A model generated the notes under the pieces. It had not been told where the DNA came from, did no database searches, and saw only the letters and a list, made by a program, of their open reading frames with translations. The translations under genes were made by a program, and so were the position numbers. This document shows positions 57,580 through 64,000 of a stretch of 64,000 nt of DNA, piece after piece. Position 1 is the first letter of the stretch; each line of letters begins with the position of its first letter. Source of the DNA: Algoriphagus sp. (GTDB lineage: Bacteria > Bacteroidota > Bacteroidia > Cytophagales > Cyclobacteriaceae); the NCBI GenBank assembly GCA_023653075.1, contig JAMNXQ010000003.1, positions 1-64,000 on the forward strand, given 5' to 3'.

Positions 57580-58038
57580 CTAACTTACGTCTCGAAGGAT
57601 TTCCCAGGTGTGGTCAGCCAATAATTTGATTTCAGCTACAAAATTGGCCCAGTTCTTTTTTCTTCCCCATTCTTCAGGGGCGATCATGCTTAAAAAATCC
57701 GTTCCATCCTCTTTTTGGTAGAGAAAATAGCGGTGGTTGATCAAGGGTTCAAAGGAGATCGAAGCCTGGTAAATGCGTTCTGAAACTTCGATACGAGACC
57801 GAATTTTCTTGGCTTGATCTGCCAAAAGTTTCATTTGATCGTAGATCTGGGCCATTTGCATATCGGTCTGACTATGCATTGCCGCTACTGCCCTACCTGT
57901 AATCTTTCCCTTGTCTTCTGGTTTGATAATCGCACTACCTGCATGGTGTGCATAGGGCAAAATCCCAGGATTCTCAGTCGTCTTTTCTTTCATCAAATCC
58001 AGATCCAAACGATCAACATCAATCTTTTTTCCAATCAT
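57580..58038 (-). CDS. DUF2452 domain-containing protein
   Basis: NPGILPYAHHAGSAIIKPEDKGKITGRAVAAMHSQTDMQMAQIYDQMKLLADQAKKI. Confidence 0.8.
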   Translation of the reverse strand: MIGKKIDVDRLDLDLMKEKTTENPGILPYAHHAGSAIIKPEDKGKITGRAVAAMHSQTDMQMAQIYDQMKLLADQAKKIRSRIEVSERIYQASISFEPLINHRYFLYQKEDGTDFLSMIAPEEWGRKKNWANFVAEIKLLADHTWEILRDVS

Positions 58039-58043
58039 GCCTA

Positions 58044-58193
58044 CTATTTTTCAACTTCTGTAGAAATTCGTTCTTTCAAATTACCCTTAGAGCCTGGAAA
58101 AGTGGTTCTTCTAGAGATGTCATAACTCACGTAGAGAATGCCCAGCATGAATAAAACAAAAAGCAACAAGAAGATTTTTTTATTTTTCTGCAT
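58044..58193 (-). CDS. small single-TM protein (49 aa)
   Basis: MQKNKKIFLLLFVLFMLGILYVSYDISRRTTFPGSKGNLKERISTEVEK** with tandem TAG stops, 5 nt upstream of the DUF2452 gene; below the ORF-track cutoff. Confidence 0.7.
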   Translation of the reverse strand: MQKNKKIFLLLFVLFMLGILYVSYDISRRTTFPGSKGNLKERISTEVEK

Positions 58194-58363
58194 CAGCTAA
58201 AAGATTCAACACACAAAATTAACGATTACCACCCTTTTTGTTTCTGTTTGATTCCCTCATTTTTAAAATTCTTTCCAATCCCAAAAGAACTGAGTACACA
58301 TTCAAGGTTACTTAAAAGTTTAAAACTCATTAGCTACTCAATTGTTAAAAAACTCTTGTTGAA

Positions 58364-58381
58364 AAATTACCTAGGTAATTT
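58364..58381. promoter_or_regulatory. 18-bp perfect palindrome AAATTACCTAGGTAATTT in divergent intergenic region
   Basis: Direct reading. Confidence 0.55.
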
Positions 58382-58510
58382 CCACCAATGGAATACCTCT
58401 AAAGTCTTAGATTTATAAATTGCAAGGAACACACCCTTGATTCTTGTTCATGGAATTCAAAAACCATCCAATGGTCTCCGTTCCGAATTAAACTCACTTG
58501 TTACAGCCTT

Positions 58511-60871
58511 ATGCTTCGTAAAACCGTTCTTCTTCTTCCCCTACTTTGGGTATACTCCCTTGCCTCAGCACAGTCTCAATTGTCCGTAGAGTCCATCATG
58601 CGCGACCCAAGTTGGATGGGAACATTTCCATCGGGACCTTATTGGAGCGCCAATAGCAAGCAGATTTACTTCAAATACAATCCCGAAAAGAACCTGGCCG
58701 ACTCGCTCTACAAAATTGAGGCGATTGCAGGAGCCCTACCCAGCAAAGTCCTGTGGTCAGAAGAAAAAACACTGAAAAAAGAGGATATTTTAGCTGCTGA
58801 TGAAAGGCTAAAACTTTACAAAAAAGGCAATCAAATCTTTTTGGAAGAAGTAAAAAACGGAAAAACAACCTCCTTATTTGATTGGTATGGTCCTTTGGAG
58901 AAACTCCAATTTCTCGCCAATGAAAACTACATCGCCTTTAGTTCGGAACTAAATTTTTACCGTTTTGATCGAAAAAATAATCGTCTTGAAAAGCTTACCT
59001 CCATCGTCAACGCATCCAAACCAGCGAAAGGAAAACCCGCGGAGACAGGAAAACCAAATTTTCTGGAACAAGAAAATTTAGCCCTACTGGAAGAGGTTCG
59101 CAAGCGAAAAGAAGCCCAACAAGCATCCCAAGCCTACCGAGCCAGCATTCGTGAAGCCGTCCAGGGGGAGTTTGTGTTTTATACCGAAGGAAAAAATCTC
59201 TCCAACCTGCAACTTTCACCTGATGCACGTTACGTGACCTTCTCTGTGTTTACTCCTCCAGCAGGCAACAAAAATACCAAAGTGCCTGACTACGCTGCGG
59301 CCTCAGGCTACACCGAGGATCTCAACAGCAGACCTAAAGTGGGTACACAAGCAGGTAAGACGGAATTGGGAATTTATGATTTGGACCGAGATACCGTCTA
59401 TTACGTAACTACCTCCAACCTTCCAGGAATTCAGGATGCTCCGGATTATAGAGCAGATTATCCAGAGAAAACTTGGGAGAAAAAGAATCGAGAAGTATCC
59501 CTTACAGGACCTTACTTCTCCCCAGACGGAACCAAAGCCATCCTCCAAGCCAGAGCTATCGACAACAAGGATCGCTGGATAGCTTCCATTGATTTGACCT
59601 CAGGAGCCTTAACCAGCCTAGACCGGCAGCGCGACGAAGCCTGGATTGCTGGGCCAGGAATTGGTTGGGGAGGCACCTTGGGTTGGCTCCCTGACTCTAA
59701 GCACCTGTACTTCCAATCTGAAGAAAGCGGCTATTCCCATCTGTACTTAGTTCATGTGGAGACCAAAGAGAAAAAAGCACTGACAGCAGGAAAATTTGAA
59801 GTATTTGATCCCTTCCTATCCAAAGACAAAAAGTCGTGGTACTTGACCACCTCGGAAGTTCATCCAGGCGAGCGGCACTTTTACCGAATGCCGCTATGGG
59901 GTGGAAAGATGGAGCAGTTGACCTCCATGGAAGGTGAAAATCAGGTGGTCCTTTCTCCAGATGAAAAGCAGCTTGCCATCTTACACAGTTACTCCAATGT
60001 GCCGTATGAATTGTATGTGCAAGAAAATAAGGTTGGGGCCAAGCCCATCCGACTTACAGATGGACGATCTGAGGAATTCAAAAACTATGCTTGGCGTGAC
60101 CCTCAACTGGTACGCTTCCCTGCTCAGGATGGTGCACAAGTACCCGCACGGCTTTACCTACCCGATCCTAGCAAAAAGAATGGGGCGGCCGTCCTCTTCG
60201 TTCATGGTGCCGGATACCTCCAAAATGTCCACAAATGGTGGAGCAGTTACTTTAGAGAGTATTTTTTCCATAACCTCCTGACTGACCTAGGCTACACCGT
60301 CCTAGATATTGATTACCGAGGATCCGCAGGCTATGGTCGCGACTGGCGTACCGGGATCTACCGTCACATGGGAGGCAAAGACCTTTCCGATCAAGTGGAT
60401 GGAGCCCAATACCTCATGAAGCAGCATGGAATCGAAGCAGGACGAATCGGGATTTATGGGGGAAGTTATGGAGGCTTTATCACCCTGATGGCTCTATTTA
60501 AACATGGAGATCTATTTACCTCGGGGGCAGCCTTGCGTTCAGTGACCGATTGGGCACATTACAATCATGGCTACACGGCAAATATTTTGAATACCCCGGA
60601 AGAAGATCCCATTGCCTACCGCCGCTCCTCTCCCATCTATTTTGCTGAGGGCTTGAAAGGCAATCTCCTCATCGCACACGGCATGTTGGATGTAAATGTG
60701 CACTTCCAAGATGTGGTTCGCCTTTCTCAGCGACTGATTGAACTGAAAAAGGATAACTGGGAAATGGCCGTTTACCCCATAGAAGACCATGGTTTTGTAA
60801 CCCCAAGTTCCTGGACTGACGAATACAAACGAATTCTGAACTTATTCAACACGACTCTTCTAAGAAAATGA
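58511..60871 (+). CDS. S9 family peptidase (prolyl oligopeptidase / DPP-IV-like)
   Basis: AAVLFVHGAGYLQNVHKWW; RIGIYGGSYGGFITLMALFKHGDLFTSGAALRSVTDW; AHGMLDVNVHFQD. Confidence 0.92.
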   Translation: MLRKTVLLLPLLWVYSLASAQSQLSVESIMRDPSWMGTFPSGPYWSANSKQIYFKYNPEKNLADSLYKIEAIAGALPSKVLWSEEKTLKKEDILAADERLKLYKKGNQIFLEEVKNGKTTSLFDWYGPLEKLQFLANENYIAFSSELNFYRFDRKNNRLEKLTSIVNASKPAKGKPAETGKPNFLEQENLALLEEVRKRKEAQQASQAYRASIREAVQGEFVFYTEGKNLSNLQLSPDARYVTFSVFTPPAGNKNTKVPDYAAASGYTEDLNSRPKVGTQAGKTELGIYDLDRDTVYYVTTSNLPGIQDAPDYRADYPEKTWEKKNREVSLTGPYFSPDGTKAILQARAIDNKDRWIASIDLTSGALTSLDRQRDEAWIAGPGIGWGGTLGWLPDSKHLYFQSEESGYSHLYLVHVETKEKKALTAGKFEVFDPFLSKDKKSWYLTTSEVHPGERHFYRMPLWGGKMEQLTSMEGENQVVLSPDEKQLAILHSYSNVPYELYVQENKVGAKPIRLTDGRSEEFKNYAWRDPQLVRFPAQDGAQVPARLYLPDPSKKNGAAVLFVHGAGYLQNVHKWWSSYFREYFFHNLLTDLGYTVLDIDYRGSAGYGRDWRTGIYRHMGGKDLSDQVDGAQYLMKQHGIEAGRIGIYGGSYGGFITLMALFKHGDLFTSGAALRSVTDWAHYNHGYTANILNTPEEDPIAYRRSSPIYFAEGLKGNLLIAHGMLDVNVHFQDVVRLSQRLIELKKDNWEMAVYPIEDHGFVTPSSWTDEYKRILNLFNTTLLRK

Positions 60872-62577
60872 GCTCCTTCTCCCAAAACGTATTTTCCTTT
60901 GCAATCATTTTAGGAATTGCAGTTGGTTTTATTCCCCAAAGTATGGGTCAGACGACCAAAGTGCAGGGGCTTATAGCCGATAAAGCCATGGTGGTCTCTG
61001 CGCGGGAGGAAGCCTCACGGATAGGAATCGAGATCATCAAGTCAGGTGGCAATGCCTTTGATGCAATGATGGCTACCGAAATGGCTTTGGCAGTGACTTT
61101 CCCCTTTGCGGGTAATCTTGGCGGTGGAGGATTTATGGTCTACCGCATGGCAGATGGACGGATTGGGAGCCTAGACTACCGAGAAAAAGCCCCTTTCTCG
61201 GCCACCAAAGATATGTACCTGGATGAAAAGGGAAATGTCATCCCCCAATTAAGTACCCAAGGAATTTTGGCTTCGGGTGTACCAGGCACCTTGGCTGGCA
61301 TTTTTGAAGCCCAGGCCAAGTTTGGAAAACTCAAACCCAAACAAGTGCTTCAACCCGTTATTGATTTGGCACGAAATGGCTATGTAGTGACTAAAAATCA
61401 AGGCGAAAGTCTACGAATGCATCGGCAGATTTTCATTCAAGTAAATGGTCCAAACACCTTTTTTGGAAAAGAGATCAAAGCTGGCGACACCTTAAAACAA
61501 CCTGCACTCGCGAATACCTTGGAGCGAATTGCTAGGAATGGAAAAAATGAGTTTTACAAAGGAGAGACGGCAAAGATCTTGGTCAATCATTTTCAAACCA
61601 AGGGTGGAATCCTTACCAAAAAGGACTTGAAACAATACCATGCTGTCTGGAGAGACCCCATCGTATTTCCTTACCGTGATTTGAAGATCATTTCCATGGC
61701 ACCCCCTAGTTCTGGTGGAATCACCTTGGGCCAAATCCTCAAAATGCTCGAACCCTATCCCCTACGCCAACTAGGGCATCATTCCCCCGAATACATTCAA
61801 GCACTGGTGGAGGCGGAACGACGTGCCTATGCGGATCGAAATTACTACTTGGGTGATCCTGACTTTGTACAAATCCCTGTCAAACAGTTACTTGATTCAT
61901 CTTACTTAAAATCCAGAATGAGTGACTTTTCCTTCGAAAAAGCCAGTAAGTCGGCAGACATTGGCAGAGGAGACATACAGTTTTCCGAAAGCATGGAAAC
62001 TACCCACTATTCCATTGTGGATGCAGATGGAAATGCCGTTTCAGTGACTACCACCCTCAATGGAGCCTATGGGTCCAAGGTATTTGTGGAGGAATTAGGC
62101 TTCTTCATGAACAATGAAATGGATGATTTCAGCGCCAAGCCAGGAATCCCCAATATGTTTGGCCTCATCGGAGCCGAAGCCAATAGCATTGCTCCAGGCA
62201 AGCGCATGCTGAGCTCCATGACCCCCACCATCGTGGAAAAAGAAGGGAAACTGGCCATGGTTGTGGGCACTCCGGGAGGATCCACCATCATCACTTCCGT
62301 GCTTCAGACGATTCTCAATGTGCATGAGTTTGACATGGGGATGCAGGAGGCAGTTAATGCTCCTCGTTTTCATCACCAATGGCTGCCTGACCTAGTCAAC
62401 TTTGAACCTAAAGCCTTTGGAGCGGCATTAGTAGAGCAACTCAAATCTAGAGGGTATCTAATCAACGAGGGAAATAGCCCCATCATTGGAAAAGTAGATG
62501 CCATTCGCGTCTTGGCAAACGGTAAACTTGAAGGAGGTGCTGATCCGAGAGGAGACGATAAGGCCGTTGGATTTTAA
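60868..62577 (+). CDS. ggt: gamma-glutamyltransferase
   Basis: GGNAFDAMMATEMALAVTFPFAGNLGGGGFMVYR; ETTHYSIVDADGNAVSVTTTLNGAYGS. Confidence 0.94.
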   Translation: MSSFSQNVFSFAIILGIAVGFIPQSMGQTTKVQGLIADKAMVVSAREEASRIGIEIIKSGGNAFDAMMATEMALAVTFPFAGNLGGGGFMVYRMADGRIGSLDYREKAPFSATKDMYLDEKGNVIPQLSTQGILASGVPGTLAGIFEAQAKFGKLKPKQVLQPVIDLARNGYVVTKNQGESLRMHRQIFIQVNGPNTFFGKEIKAGDTLKQPALANTLERIARNGKNEFYKGETAKILVNHFQTKGGILTKKDLKQYHAVWRDPIVFPYRDLKIISMAPPSSGGITLGQILKMLEPYPLRQLGHHSPEYIQALVEAERRAYADRNYYLGDPDFVQIPVKQLLDSSYLKSRMSDFSFEKASKSADIGRGDIQFSESMETTHYSIVDADGNAVSVTTTLNGAYGSKVFVEELGFFMNNEMDDFSAKPGIPNMFGLIGAEANSIAPGKRMLSSMTPTIVEKEGKLAMVVGTPGGSTIITSVLQTILNVHEFDMGMQEAVNAPRFHHQWLPDLVNFEPKAFGAALVEQLKSRGYLINEGNSPIIGKVDAIRVLANGKLEGGADPRGDDKAVGF

Positions 62578-62701
62578 TTGAAAAGATTAACTGAAGTAAA
62601 ATTTAACCCTACCCATGGTTTCCCTTGCCGTTGGTAAAAAATCTTTGAGAAACCCTCAGAAATAGTCTACCTTAAGAAGGTAATTCTCAACCAATAAACC
62701 C

Positions 62702-63730
62702 ATGAAAAACCGTCGCGAGTTTCTACAACAATCACTACTTGGAATTGCAGGAGTCTTGACCGCACCCACTTGGCTACAAGGAGCACCAGCAATCATCAAA
62801 TCCCTTGGTAAGCCAAATTCCCTGATCAATGGAGTTCAGATCGGCTGCATCACCTACTCCTTCCGGTCCATGGCAGATCAAAGTGCAGAAGCCACCCTCA
62901 AGTACGTGCTTGACTCGGGTATTTCATCCATTGAACTGATGGGAGACCCGGCTGAGAGTTTTGCTGGAATGCCTACTCCTACCTTCAATCGTTCTCGAAT
63001 TTTTCAATTGGGAGGAAAGCAGCGTCGTGGAGAAGCACTAAATGAGGATGAAAAAAAGGAACTTGCAGACCTCCAAGCCCAAAGTGCTGCCTTTAACAAA
63101 ACTGTTGCCGATTGGCGAGCCAATGCAGACATGAAGAAGTTTGAACAGGTGGGCAAAATGTACAAGGATGCGGGTGTATCCATCTATGCCTTCAAACCCA
63201 ATGCCTTTGGTGCCAATAACTCGGATTTGGAAGTGGTCTATGGCATGCGCGCAGCCAAAGCCCTTGGTGCAAGTCATGTGACCTTGGAGCACCCTTCTGA
63301 TGATGCACAGACGATGCGTTTGGGGAAATTGGGAGAAAAAGAGCGCATGGCGGTGGGCTACCATGGGCACGAACAGGAAACGTTTACTTTTTGGGACACA
63401 GCACTGGCACAAAGTACTGCCAACGGCTTAAATCTCGATGCTGGACACTACATTGCCGCTGGCCATACGGATTTACTTCCTTTAATCGAAAAGCAGCAGG
63501 GTCGGATTTTAAGCATGCACACGAAGGATCGTAAAACTCCTGCCAACGGAAAAGGAAACGTGGCTTGGGGATCAGGTGACACTCCTATTGGAGACATCTT
63601 GCACTTGATGAAGAAAAAGAAATACGCCTTCCCAGCCACCATCGAACTGGAATACCAGGTACCTGCCGGTTCAAATGCCGTCACTGAGGTACAGCGTTGC
63701 TTGGAATTTTGCCGTGAGGCATTGAAATAA
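62702..63730 (+). CDS. sugar phosphate isomerase/epimerase, TAT/secretory signal
   Basis: NRREFLQQSLLGIAGVL; GVQIGCITYSFRSMADQSAEATLKYVLDSGISSIELMGDPAE; LNLDAGHYIAAGH; MHTKDRK. Confidence 0.9.
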   Translation: MKNRREFLQQSLLGIAGVLTAPTWLQGAPAIIKSLGKPNSLINGVQIGCITYSFRSMADQSAEATLKYVLDSGISSIELMGDPAESFAGMPTPTFNRSRIFQLGGKQRRGEALNEDEKKELADLQAQSAAFNKTVADWRANADMKKFEQVGKMYKDAGVSIYAFKPNAFGANNSDLEVVYGMRAAKALGASHVTLEHPSDDAQTMRLGKLGEKERMAVGYHGHEQETFTFWDTALAQSTANGLNLDAGHYIAAGHTDLLPLIEKQQGRILSMHTKDRKTPANGKGNVAWGSGDTPIGDILHLMKKKKYAFPATIELEYQVPAGSNAVTEVQRCLEFCREALK

Positions 63731-63764
63731 GAAAGGGGATTACTCCTTGCTTTATGCCCAAACC

Positions 63765-64000
63765 CTATTCATGCCCTTCAGGCATCTTTTCTCCTGCAGG
63801 AACTGCGAAAGGTAGCCGATTGGATTTGGGAGGGATGGGACAAGTAGCAAACTCCGTGTAGGCGCAGGGAGGATTGTAGGCATAATTGAAATCAAGGATC
63901 GTCATACCTTTCACATCAGGGGCATGGACATACAGGTAGCGACCTGTGGGATAGGTTTCCAAAGCGGAAGTCTCGTCGGAGAATAGCACAAAAAGTTTAC
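63765..64000 (-). CDS. DUF1684-like protein, C-terminal part, runs off right edge
   Basis: KLFVLFSDETSALETYPTGRYLYV...TILDFNYAYNPPCAYTEFATCPIPPKSNRLPFAVPAGEK. Confidence 0.8.
   Translation of the reverse strand, partial: KLFVLFSDETSALETYPTGRYLYVHAPDVKGMTILDFNYAYNPPCAYTEFATCPIPPKSNRLPFAVPAGEKMPEGHE

Noticed and set aside
62670-62684. TACCTT-AAG-AAGGTA short inverted repeat upstream of the epimerase gene
   Set aside because: Only a 6-bp stem with no T-tract and no repeat elsewhere; too weak to claim.
1-64000. Search by eye for tRNA/rRNA genes, transposases, integrases, phage genes, CRISPR/toxin-antitoxin or canonical defence clusters
   Set aside because: None recognised; apart from the Uma2 genes and repeat elements the window is core metabolic/housekeeping content.

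Overview
This 64 kb chromosomal window looks like a Bacteroidetes genome (probably Cytophagia/Cyclobacteriaceae-like, judged only from protein resemblance and TAnnTTTG promoter motifs). It is gene-dense and mostly housekeeping. I found no rRNA, tRNA, CRISPR array, transposase, integrase or prophage signature. Main blocks: tandem Uma2-family genes at the left edge; cysteine desulfurase; glnS; an IorAB-type molybdenum hydroxylase; hrpB; a complete arginine operon (GNAT-argG-argC-argD-carbamoyltransferase-argB-deacylase-argH); a SulP transporter + carbonic anhydrase pair; metX; pdeM; ftsX-DUF3098-truB-ribF; CoA-transferase A/B; gldC; a large TonB receptor; a POT transporter; pckA; a ceramidase-like protein; parC/parE; a ROK kinase; an S9 peptidase; ggt; and a sugar-phosphate epimerase. 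Observations most worth following up: (1) two copies of an intergenic element made of four degenerate heptads (NGWCSAC), an exactly 13-nt linker and GAACTTCAAA, both in the 3' region of, and in the same orientation as, the upstream gene, plus a third element with GTACNNN heptads flanking two hairpins; (2) an arginine operon whose carbamoyltransferase carries Val at the position that separates N-acetylornithine from N-succinylornithine enzymes, with an unusual Cys-rich GNAT as candidate first-step acyltransferase; (3) an in-frame amber codon at codon 22 of an otherwise intact gene; (4) palindromic operator candidates; (5) two small membrane-protein genes absent from the ORF track. All calls were made by eye, with no database search.
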